Assembly: GCA_945952065.1 (NCBI GenBank)
Contig: CAMFGY010000025.1
Coordinates: forward strand, 1 to 64,000
Direction: 5' to 3'
Length of the DNA stretch: 64,000 nucleotides
Source of the DNA: an uncultured Burkholderiales bacterium
Lineage (GTDB): Bacteria > Pseudomonadota > Gammaproteobacteria > Burkholderiales > Burkholderiaceae_C
This document shows, piece by piece, positions 33,972 to 41,307 of this stretch; the stretch's first letter is position 1, and every line of letters starts with the position of its first letter. The notes under the pieces are model-generated. The model was not told where the DNA came from, made no database searches, and saw only the letters and a list, made by a program, of their open reading frames with translations. The position numbers and the translations under genes are program-made.

Positions 33972-34369
33972 TGAACCCGACCCCCAAGCGTTTCAAGGCC
34001 CGAGGCTTCACCCTGATCGAGCTGATCGTGGTGATGGCCATCGTGGCGCTGCTGGCCTCGATTGCGGCGCCGCGCTATTTCAACAGCCTGCAAAAGTCGC
34101 GCGAGACTTCGCTGCGTACCTCGCTGAATGTGATGCGCGATGCCCTCGACCAATATGCCGCAGACAAAGGCCGTTATCCCGACACTTTGGAAGAGCTGGT
34201 GACCGCGCGCTATATCCGCGAGATTCCCGAAGACCCGCTGCTCGCCAGCCGCGATGCCTGGGTGGTGCTGACGCCGCCGCCCGATGCCTTGGCCACCGGC
34301 CAGGTCTATGACGTGCGCAGCGGCGCCGCCGGCCGCGCCAGCGATGGGCGGCTGTATGCCGACTGGTGA
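33971..34369 (+). CDS. Pseudopilin (prepilin-type protein), second of three
   Basis: A 132-residue protein with cut site A-R-G|FTLIELIVVMAIV and Glu+5, then a GspG-like stalk LDQYAADKGRYPDTLEELV. It ends YDVRSGAAGR-ASDGRLYADW, matching the end of the preceding pseudopilin (DGSRYRDW). It starts by TGATG overlap with its neighbour, a sign of coupled translation. It lacks the calcium loop of the operon's first GspG. Confidence 0.9.
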   Translation: MNPTPKRFKARGFTLIELIVVMAIVALLASIAAPRYFNSLQKSRETSLRTSLNVMRDALDQYAADKGRYPDTLEELVTARYIREIPEDPLLASRDAWVVLTPPPDALATGQVYDVRSGAAGRASDGRLYADW

Positions 34370-34944
34370 TGCGCTTGTTTGAGCGCCGGCGCCGCGCCCA
34401 GACCGGCGGGCGGCAGGGTGGCTTGACCTATCTGGGCCTCTTGTTCTTTGTGGCCATCACGGCGGCGGCTTTGGCCGCGCTGGGGCGCAGCTGGAGCACC
34501 GCCGCCCAGCGCGAGAAAGAGCGTGAGCTGGAGTTTCGCGGCAGCGAGATTGCGCGGGCGATTGCGAGCTATCAAAAGGCCTCCGGGGGCGCTGTCAATG
34601 CTCAAGCCTCCTCGGGCGCGCAGAGCCCGAAGAGCCTGAACGATTTGCTGATCGACACGCGCGGCCCCAAGACGCTGTATCACCTGCGGCGCTTGTATCC
34701 CGACCCCTTCACCGGCAAGGCCGATTGGGTCTTGGTGCCCGACCCCGCTCAGCCCAATGCCTTCAATGCGGTGCACAGCCGCTCTGAGCAGGCGCTGCTG
34801 CGCCAGACCCAGGGCGATGGCACGCCCATCCAGCTGGCGCGCGACTGGCTGTTCACGCCCAGTGCCGCCGCCGAGGCCCCTCGCAACAAATCAGACGCTG
34901 AAGCCGAGCCGCCCAAGAGCGCGGCTTCGCGTCCCATGCCCTGA
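34369..34944 (+). CDS. Atypical pseudopilin-like protein without Glu+5
   Basis: The 191-residue protein begins with a basic leader and G-G|LTYLGLLFFVAITAAALAAL. This reads as a prepilin segment, but the +5 residue is Leu or Gly instead of Glu. In T2SS, only the tip pseudopilin GspK lacks Glu+5, so this may be the cap subunit, though it is much shorter than GspK. The stalk and LYHLRRLYPDPF show kinship with the first pseudopilin. The end is a low-complexity charged tail. It overlaps its neighbour by 1 nt (TGATG) and is the last gene of the operon. Confidence 0.82.
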   Translation: MRLFERRRRAQTGGRQGGLTYLGLLFFVAITAAALAALGRSWSTAAQREKERELEFRGSEIARAIASYQKASGGAVNAQASSGAQSPKSLNDLLIDTRGPKTLYHLRRLYPDPFTGKADWVLVPDPAQPNAFNAVHSRSEQALLRQTQGDGTPIQLARDWLFTPSAAAEAPRNKSDAEAEPPKSAASRPMP

Positions 34945-35236
34945 TTCGGGGGCGGCTCAAAACCGGGGCGATGTGGCTGCGCGCCAAGGCTCAAAACAAG
35001 GGGCAGGCGCCCACGCAAAAATGCCCGACTTGGCTGTGGGCTTTTGACAGCGTTTTCAGAGGCGGCGCATCGAAAGCGGCGACCTCTTCATTCTTTCTGT
35101 CTGTGGCTTTTTGATGCTAGCCAGGGCCTGGTAGTAACCCGAATTTTCGGCGGTATCCAGGGTCAAAAGTCACCGCCCCTATACCTGAAGTTGCAGGGCA
35201 GCTGCTGTGTGAACTTTTGGTGAAAACCCTTTCCCC

Positions 35237-35254
35237 CCCGCCCTGGGGGGCGGG
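35237..35254. repeat. GC-rich hairpin
   Basis: CCCGCCC and GGGCGGG are perfect 7-bp arms around a 4-nt loop, preceded by a run of C. It could be a barrier or weak terminator for the upstream operon; there is no T-tract. Confidence 0.45.
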
Positions 35255-35355
35255 CAAGTGGGGATGTCGGTAATCCATCACATGTTGAGAATGGGTTTTC
35301 AAGCCAAAGCACTGCCAAGCATGCAGTCGTGGCGCGAAAGCTGGGTTGCTCCGGC

Positions 35356-35374
35356 ACCTTGGTATCGCCAAGGT
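35356..35374 (+). promoter_or_regulatory. Stem-loop upstream of the PEP-CTERM/subtilase pair
   Basis: ACCTTGG-TATCG-CCAAGGT is a perfect 7-bp inverted repeat with a 5-nt loop, 61 nt before the start codon. It may be an operator or an RNA leader element for the two-gene unit. Confidence 0.4.
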
Positions 35375-35435
35375 CTGTCAGTTCAACTCCATCAGTGGTG
35401 TGCAACACCCCAACCATTGGGAACGAGGGTAAGAC

Positions 35436-36161
35436 ATGAAGAAATCGATGATGAGCAAGGCAGCAGCACTTGCAGTGGCAGTGATGGCCATGGGTTCAGC
35501 CCAAGCCGCGGTTCTGGACTTTGAAACGCCGACCGATTCGCCGTTTGCCTTGCAAGGCGACCGGATTGTCCTGGGGGACTTCTGGATGCTGGCCTTTGCG
35601 GGCGGCGCAGGCGCCCCTGTCGGTTCTTTGGCAGGTGCTTTCGTTGACGGTAGCGACCCCGCCATTTGCCAAGCCCCGCTGGCTTGCCCAGTGAACAACA
35701 CCAGCAAGTACTACGCCGGCTTGGACGACGGCTATATGGTGTTCGGCTTGAATGACAACAGCACCTTCAAGATGAGCAGCCTGCAGGCCAGCTTCATCGG
35801 CAACGGCCAAACCAGCTTCCCGGCCGTCAGCGGCATTCTGGTGCTGCAAGGCTTTGATGCGAACTTCAATACCCTGGGCGCGTCGGTGCAAGTGCCTTTG
35901 TCCGGCCCGACCGATGGCAAGTTCAGTTTCGCAAGCACCACCTTCTCGGGTGCCTTCGCCAATCTCGATTTCACGGCCGTGCGTGTCTTGGGTTATGCCT
36001 GCGATGCCACCGGTAGCTGCAGTCGCAGCACCAATCTGGCCAATTTCGCCATCGACAACATCAACGTCACCACCGCCGTGCCTGAGCCCTCGACCTATGG
36101 CTTGATGGCTGCAGGCCTGCTGGCTGTGGGCGCCATCGCACGTCGCCGTCGCGCTGTTTGA
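35436..36161 (+). CDS. PEP-CTERM sorting-domain protein paired with subtilase
   Basis: A 241-residue exported protein with signal peptide (MKKSMMSKAAALAVAVMAMG, cut after A-Q-A). The beta-rich body begins VLDFETP, and the end is a clear PEP-CTERM signal: VPEPSTYGLM, helix, then A-R-R-R-R. Four Cys in the body could form disulfides. DFETP openings are common in surface PEP-CTERM families with a lectin-like beta-sandwich. Good ribosome site (GAGGGTAAG). It lies 32 bp upstream of the subtilase gene and is probably co-transcribed, so it may be a surface partner, substrate or inhibitor of the protease. Confidence 0.88.
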   Translation: MKKSMMSKAAALAVAVMAMGSAQAAVLDFETPTDSPFALQGDRIVLGDFWMLAFAGGAGAPVGSLAGAFVDGSDPAICQAPLACPVNNTSKYYAGLDDGYMVFGLNDNSTFKMSSLQASFIGNGQTSFPAVSGILVLQGFDANFNTLGASVQVPLSGPTDGKFSFASTTFSGAFANLDFTAVRVLGYACDATGSCSRSTNLANFAIDNINVTTAVPEPSTYGLMAAGLLAVGAIARRRRAV

Positions 36162-36193
36162 TTCTTCCCTTCTACAAGCAAGGACCTATCAAG

Positions 36194-39100
36194 ATGATGA
36201 AACTCAAACCCGCAGCCCTGGCGACCCTGGTGCTGCTGACCGGCCTGGCCACCAATGCCCTGGCCGATGCCCGCAAGACCTATATCGTCCAGCTCAAGGA
36301 TGAGCCCGCTGCCACCTACACCGGCGGCGTTGCCAAGATGGCCGCCACCCGCGTGGCCCAAGGCACGCGCTTCAATGCCAACGCCCCTGAGGTGGTGGCT
36401 TATGTGGGCTATCTGGATCAGAAGCAGCGCAGCGTGGCTCAGCTGGTCGGCAACGCGCCGGTGCTGGCCAACTATCAGGTGGTGTTCAACGGCTTTGCCG
36501 CTCGCCTGACCGAAGCTGAGGTGCAGGCCCTGCGCGCCAGTGCCGATGTGGCCGATGTCTTCGAAGATGTGGCGCGTAGTTACCAAACCGTCAGTACCCC
36601 CGAATTCCTGGGCCTGACCGCGCCGGGTGGCCTGTGGTCGCAGACGATTGCGGGCTCGGCCATCAAGGGCGAGAACATGATCGTCGGCATCATCGACGGC
36701 GGCATCTGGCCTGAGAACCCGGCTTTTGCGGATCGCGTCGATGCCAATGGCAACCCGACTTTTGATCCCGCAGGCACGCTGGCTTACAACCCCATCCCCG
36801 GCTTCCTGGGCAGCTGCCAGGCCGGTGAGGGCTTTGACCCCGCCAAGCATTGCAACAACAAGCTGATCGGCGCCAAGTTCTACAACGCCGGCTTCATCGC
36901 CACCGGTTATCCAAAGAACTGGACCGAGTTCTACTCCGCGCGTGACTCCAACGTTGGCAGCGACGGCAAGACCTCCGGTCACGGCGGCCACGGTGACCAC
37001 ACCGCCTCGACCGCCGCCGGCAATGCTGGCGTGACCGCCGTGGTTAACGGCCTGGTGATGGGCAAGGCCACCGGTGTGGCACCGCGCGCACGTGTGGCGG
37101 CTTACAAGGTCTGCTGGACCTATGACGACTCCACCGCCACCGACGGCACCGGCTCCAAGAACAGCTGTTTCAACTCCGACTCGGTCAAAGCCATCGACGA
37201 CGCAGTGAAGGACGGCGTGCATGTGCTGAACTACTCGATCAGCGGCTCGCAGACCTCCGTCAATGACCCCGTGGAGCAGGCTTTCTACCGCGCCTCGCTG
37301 GCCGGTGTGTTTGTGGCAGCCTCTGCCGGTAACAGCGGCCCGGCCAACCAAGTGGCCCACATCAGCCCTTGGCTGACCACGGTGGCGGCTTCCACGCACG
37401 ACCGTAACTTCCAAGCCGATGTGGTGCTGGGCAATGCCGCCAAGTACTACGGCGCTTCGACCAGCACGGTGGCTGTGCCTTCCAGCAAGCTGATTCGCGC
37501 TGAAGATGCAGGCCTGGGTGGCGGTAATGCCAATCTGTGCTTCAGCGACGCAACCGCAGCCGCTGGCGCTGGTCAGGCCGTGCTTGACCCCGCCAAGGTG
37601 ACCGGCAAGGTCGTCATTTGCACCCGCGGCACCAATGCCCGTGTGGACAAGAGCTTGGCCGTGTTGAACGCTGGCGGTATCGGTATGGTGCTGGCTGACA
37701 ACGGCGGCGGACTGGTGGCCGAGGCGCACTCGGTGCCCACGGTGCACGTCAGCAAGGCCGATGGCGACACCATCAAGGCTTACGCTGTGGCACAAGGCGA
37801 TGCAGCGACTTCTTCGCTGAGCGCCTTCTACGTCGGCAAGAAGCCTGCGCCCATCATGGCTGGTTTCTCTTCGCGCGGCCCCAATCAAGGCGACAGCAAT
37901 ATCCTGAAGCCTGACCTGACCGCGCCTGGCGTGGACATCATCGCCAGCGTCTCGCCGGCGCTGACACCGGCTCAGCATACTGGCGTGGTGGACGGCAGCT
38001 TCGTGCCGGGCGACGCCTATGCGTCATACCAAGGCACCTCGATGTCCAGCCCGCATGTGGCCGGTCTGGCCTTGCTCTTGAAGCAAGCCCACCCGAGCTG
38101 GTCGCCTGCCGCCATCAAGTCGGCCCTGATGACCACGGCTTACAGCACCCTGGACGACGGCCTGGCCGGCGCCCAGAATGGCTTGCTGCCCTGGGCCCAA
38201 GGTGCTGGCCATGTGGACCCGAACAAGGCCACCGATCCCGGCCTGGTGTACGACGCGGGCAAGGCCGACTACATCAAGTACCAGTGCAAGGTGAACAAGG
38301 CCGCGGTCATCCCCGCCAGCGATTGCACCACCTACGGTACGCTGGACGAGACCTACAACCTGAACCTGCCCTCGATCACCGTCGGTAGCGTGCAAGGCTC
38401 GGTCACCGTGACCCGCAGCGTGACCAATGTCAGCAATGCCACCTCCACCTACAACAGCACGGCCACCGTGCCCGGCTTTACCGCTGTGGTGACACCGGCT
38501 TCGCTGACCTTGGCTCCAGGTGAAACCAAGAGCTTCACCGTCAAGCTGACCGGCGTGGCCGGCACGACGGAAGGCGAATGGAAGTTCGGTTCGCTGACCT
38601 GGTCGGACGGCAGCCATGTGGTGCGCAGCCCTGTGCAAGCCCGCGTTGGCAAGGCCATCTCCGCACCTGCTGAGCTGACCGCCAACACCCAATCGGGCAC
38701 CCGCCTGATCGCGGTGAAGACCGGCTACTCGGGCACCATGAGCGCCGTCAAGGGCGGCCTGAAGGATGTCACCGTGGGTGAAGTGGTCAGCCTGACCCCA
38801 GGCGCCATGACCTCGGCGCAGCTGAAGACAGCCTGCACGACCGGCACCGATCTGCCGAACATGAAGGTCTACAACGTGGCCATTCCGGCCGGCACGGTGG
38901 TGGCTCGCTTCGCGCTGCGCAATGCCGATGTGGGCACCGCAGGGGACGACAACGACATGGGCCTGTTGGCACCGGACGGCAGCTGGACCTACTCCGGCAA
39001 CGACGGTTCCAATGAAGCCGTGCAAGTGGCCAGCCCCGCTGCTGGCAACTACAAGGCTTGCGTGGTGGCTTACGGCGGTGCCGCGGCCATGACGCACAAG

Positions 39101-39370
39101 CTGTCGAGCTGGGTGGTGACGCCTGCTGACCTGGGTGGCAAGTTCACCGTCGCCGTGCCTGCCAAGGTGGTGGCGGGTAACAACACCACCGTGGGCATCA
39201 GCTGGTCGGGCCTGACTCTGGGTCAGCGCACCCTGGGTGCCGTGCAGTTCAAGGACGCCGGCGGCGCCGTGCAAGCCACCACCGTGGTTCGCGTCGAAGC
39301 CAACGGTGGCCTGCCAGTGACCGATGTGCCTCCGAGCAGCTCGGCCAAGGTGTCTGGCACCGCCAACTGA
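36194..39370 (+). CDS. S8 family subtilisin-like serine protease (cucumisin-like layout)
   Basis: This 1058-residue secreted protease has a signal peptide (1-about 24), an inhibitor I9 propeptide (about 26-128) and a catalytic domain. Catalytic residues are Asp168 (VGIIDGG), His266 (G-H-G-D-H-T, usual T replaced by D), oxyanion Asn380 and Ser616 (GTSMSSPHVAG). A PA domain is inserted about 440-545. A fibronectin-III-like domain follows, then a C-terminal beta-domain of the pre-peptidase type (ARFALRNADVG...NYKACVVAYGG). No PEP-CTERM or autotransporter end is present, so release by the neighbouring T2SS-like machine is plausible. AAGGA precedes ATG 36194; a second ATG follows directly. Confidence 0.93.
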   Translation: MMKLKPAALATLVLLTGLATNALADARKTYIVQLKDEPAATYTGGVAKMAATRVAQGTRFNANAPEVVAYVGYLDQKQRSVAQLVGNAPVLANYQVVFNGFAARLTEAEVQALRASADVADVFEDVARSYQTVSTPEFLGLTAPGGLWSQTIAGSAIKGENMIVGIIDGGIWPENPAFADRVDANGNPTFDPAGTLAYNPIPGFLGSCQAGEGFDPAKHCNNKLIGAKFYNAGFIATGYPKNWTEFYSARDSNVGSDGKTSGHGGHGDHTASTAAGNAGVTAVVNGLVMGKATGVAPRARVAAYKVCWTYDDSTATDGTGSKNSCFNSDSVKAIDDAVKDGVHVLNYSISGSQTSVNDPVEQAFYRASLAGVFVAASAGNSGPANQVAHISPWLTTVAASTHDRNFQADVVLGNAAKYYGASTSTVAVPSSKLIRAEDAGLGGGNANLCFSDATAAAGAGQAVLDPAKVTGKVVICTRGTNARVDKSLAVLNAGGIGMVLADNGGGLVAEAHSVPTVHVSKADGDTIKAYAVAQGDAATSSLSAFYVGKKPAPIMAGFSSRGPNQGDSNILKPDLTAPGVDIIASVSPALTPAQHTGVVDGSFVPGDAYASYQGTSMSSPHVAGLALLLKQAHPSWSPAAIKSALMTTAYSTLDDGLAGAQNGLLPWAQGAGHVDPNKATDPGLVYDAGKADYIKYQCKVNKAAVIPASDCTTYGTLDETYNLNLPSITVGSVQGSVTVTRSVTNVSNATSTYNSTATVPGFTAVVTPASLTLAPGETKSFTVKLTGVAGTTEGEWKFGSLTWSDGSHVVRSPVQARVGKAISAPAELTANTQSGTRLIAVKTGYSGTMSAVKGGLKDVTVGEVVSLTPGAMTSAQLKTACTTGTDLPNMKVYNVAIPAGTVVARFALRNADVGTAGDDNDMGLLAPDGSWTYSGNDGSNEAVQVASPAAGNYKACVVAYGGAAAMTHKLSSWVVTPADLGGKFTVAVPAKVVAGNNTTVGISWSGLTLGQRTLGAVQFKDAGGAVQATTVVRVEANGGLPVTDVPPSSSAKVSGTAN

Positions 39371-39384
39371 GACTGAGTCCTGGG

Positions 39385-39399
39385 GGAGCGTCACGCTCC
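39385..39399 (+). terminator. Upstream hairpin of a double terminator
   Basis: GGAGCG-TCA-CGCTCC is a perfect 6-bp stem 14 bp after the subtilase stop. Without a T-run of its own, it may aid the stronger hairpin just downstream or protect the mRNA end. Confidence 0.5.
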
Positions 39400-39410
39400 T
39401 CCTGACTGCC

Positions 39411-39440
39411 AAGGCCGGCGCGCAAGCGACCGGCCTTTTT
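39411..39440 (+). terminator. Rho-independent terminator after the subtilase gene
   Basis: AAGGCCGG and CCGGCCTT form a perfect 8-bp stem with an 11-nt loop, followed directly by a T-rich tract. This is the clearest intrinsic terminator of the window and ends the PEP-CTERM/subtilase transcript. Confidence 0.85.
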
Positions 39441-39533
39441 CTTTCTTTGTTTCTTTGTTTCCTTCTTTCTTTGCCCGCTGCCTTCAGCAAGCCCAAAGGC
39501 TGAATCGACCCGATGGCTTCGGGTTTGCGGCCC

Positions 39534-40043
39534 CTACCGGGCCGACTTGGGCAAGACCTGACCCCCGAGCGTGGGCAGGCTGCCTAGCTTGCAGACCTTG
39601 CGCCCGCTGGGCTCGGCCACGCAGACGGCGCCGGGGTCTTGGGGGATGGCGCAATTGGAGGCCATGCCGCTGCGGCGGTTTTCTTCGTCGCGGGCAGCCG
39701 CGTGGCGCTCCACCAAGCTTTTGAGCTTCTTGCCGTCGGTGGCCTTGCTGGACCAGGCGAGATAGCCCTCTGGGCCGCCACAGGGCTTGGTGCCCACGCC
39801 AATGCTGTGGCATTGCTGCGGTCCATCACATTCGGCATCGCCGACCTCGGCCTTGATTTCGCGCCACAGCTGCGCGCTCAGCGGCTCAGGTTTGGCCGCC
39901 GTGCCGGTGGCAGGGCTGGCGGGGCTCGGGGCTTGGGTTTTCATGGGGTCCTCGGCACAGGCACTGGTGGCCAGCAGAAGCGACAGGCTGCTCAGGCAGA
40001 GCAGGCGATGCAGGCGCGAGGCCATCAAAGAAGAGGTGTTCAT
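39534..40043 (-). CDS. Cysteine-rich putative lipoprotein
   Basis: A 169-residue protein with a hydrophobic N-terminal signal and a lipobox-like S-L-L-L-A-T-S-A-C near residue 29. It has a Pro/Ala/Thr linker and a C-terminal domain with seven Cys (E-C-D, Q-C-H, P-C-G-G-P, N-C-A, V-C-V, V-C-K) likely to form disulfides. The motif T-K-P-C-G-G-P-x-x-YLAWS recurs in small periplasmic proteins of unknown role. It sits apart from the ABC exporter by 70 bp on the same strand. Confidence 0.72.
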   Translation of the reverse strand: MNTSSLMASRLHRLLCLSSLSLLLATSACAEDPMKTQAPSPASPATGTAAKPEPLSAQLWREIKAEVGDAECDGPQQCHSIGVGTKPCGGPEGYLAWSSKATDGKKLKSLVERHAAARDEENRRSGMASNCAIPQDPGAVCVAEPSGRKVCKLGSLPTLGGQVLPKSAR

Positions 40044-40113
40044 GGGCCCATGCTGGCGCAGCCGCGCCCCAAAGGCAAGCCCATGGACCTAGCGCGCCGC
40101 GAGGGGCAAGGGC

Positions 40114-41283
40114 TCATGCGGCCCGCAAACAATCCACAATCTTCAGCCGCGCGGCCCGCCAAGCCGGGATGAAGCCGCCCACAAAGCCCATGAACAGCGA
40201 GAACAGCAGCGTTTGCCAGACGATGGCGGGGGTGAGCTTGAATTGAAATGCCAGCTCCGAAAAGGTCTGGAAATTGGTAGTGCTGATGTTCACCGTTTGC
40301 ATCAGCGATGCAAAGGCCAGGCCGATGAGGCCGCCCACCAGGGACAGCAGCAGCGACTCGGCCATGAAGGCCAGCAGCACCGCGCTGCGCTGAAAGCCCA
40401 GCGCTCGCAGCGTGCCGATTTCGCCGATGCGCGAGGCCACGGCGGCAAACATGGTGATCATGGCGCCGACGATGGCGCCGATGGAGAAGATCACCGACAG
40501 GGCGGTGCCCAAGATGCTGATGAATTTGGCCAAGGCCTCGCTTTGCTCGGCGTAGAACACCGTCTCGCGTTTGAGCTCCACGGTGATGCGCGGGTCGTCC
40601 TCCAATTTGGCCTTGATGGCCTCCAACTGGCTCGCGTCGGCCAGACGGAACACCACGCTAGAGAAAGCATTGCGCCGAAAGGCTTGCAACATCTGCTCGG
40701 CATCGCCCCAGATCTCGGAGTCAAAGCCGGTGCGGCCGGCATCAAAAACGCCCACCACGGTCCAGTCGCGGCCGGCGAAGCGCAGCGTTTCGCCCAGACC
40801 CGCCCCCACAAAACCCTGCGCAACGGCTCGCCCGGTGACGATTTCGGAAGTGCCAGGCCGGAACATGCGCCCCTCCATCAGCTGCACCTGCGGACGCAGT
40901 TGCAAGCCGCGTTCGCTGGTGCCACGCACCGTCACATTGCTGGGCTTGCCGCTGCCGCGCTTGGGCAGATTGTTCAGCACCACGGGTTCCTTGCTGACCA
41001 AGGGCTGGCCCTGGCTGTCAGTGGCAATGCCGGCCATGCCTTCGAGAATGGCGGCCTGGCCTCGATCAATGCCGCTGTTGATCTCGGCGCCAGCGCCTTT
41101 GCGCAAGGCGATCACATTGTCCGGCTGGCCGGTGGCCACCAGGGTGGCGCGAATGCCTTCGCTCATCATCAAGACGGTGGCAAACACATAGACCACCAAG
41201 GCCATGCCGCCGGCGGTCAGCAAGGTGGTGACGCGGCGCACCCAGAGGTTGCGGGCAATGTAGGAGAGCGGAATCGCCTTCAT
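40114..41283 (-). CDS. ABC exporter permease (MacB/FtsX type), second
   Basis: The 389-residue permease has a first membrane helix, a large periplasmic MacB-core domain (about 45-230) and three C-terminal helices of the FtsX domain (IGAIVGAMITMFAAVASRIGEIGTLRALG coupling region). The basic R-A-A-R-L-K-I-V-D-C-LR end is typical. It is the last gene of a four-gene operon and pairs with the next permease to form a heterodimeric mechanotransmission-type exporter. Substrate unknown. Confidence 0.9.
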   Translation of the reverse strand: MKAIPLSYIARNLWVRRVTTLLTAGGMALVVYVFATVLMMSEGIRATLVATGQPDNVIALRKGAGAEINSGIDRGQAAILEGMAGIATDSQGQPLVSKEPVVLNNLPKRGSGKPSNVTVRGTSERGLQLRPQVQLMEGRMFRPGTSEIVTGRAVAQGFVGAGLGETLRFAGRDWTVVGVFDAGRTGFDSEIWGDAEQMLQAFRRNAFSSVVFRLADASQLEAIKAKLEDDPRITVELKRETVFYAEQSEALAKFISILGTALSVIFSIGAIVGAMITMFAAVASRIGEIGTLRALGFQRSAVLLAFMAESLLLSLVGGLIGLAFASLMQTVNISTTNFQTFSELAFQFKLTPAIVWQTLLFSLFMGFVGGFIPAWRAARLKIVDCLRAA

Positions 41284-41307
41284 GCCACGTGCCTCAGCCT
41301 CAGAAAC

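Larger units (their letters stand above)
34945..35435. other. 491-bp gene-free gap between the T2SS-like operon and the PEP-CTERM gene
   Basis: No gene is seen. The segment 35140-35215 includes GGGTCAAAAGTCACCGCCCC, which recalls ends of IS21-type elements, but no transposase or matching end is present. A GC-rich hairpin (35237-35254) follows. Closer to the PEP-CTERM start are a 7-bp stem-loop (35356-35374) and GGTGT-GCA-ACACC (35397-35409). The promoter of the PEP-CTERM/subtilase pair probably lies in the last 150 bp; no clear consensus was found. Confidence 0.5.

Noticed and set aside
35320-35385. Possible cyclic-di-GMP (GEMM) riboswitch upstream of the PEP-CTERM gene
   Set aside because: Short pieces such as GCGCGAAAGC and CTGGGTTGC recall it, but the paired stems and conserved junction could not be traced in the right order.
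36095-39496. Two long minus-strand frames across the subtilase gene
   Set aside because: Both are shadows of the protease frame with the same biased composition; the plus-strand gene has a full catalytic triad.
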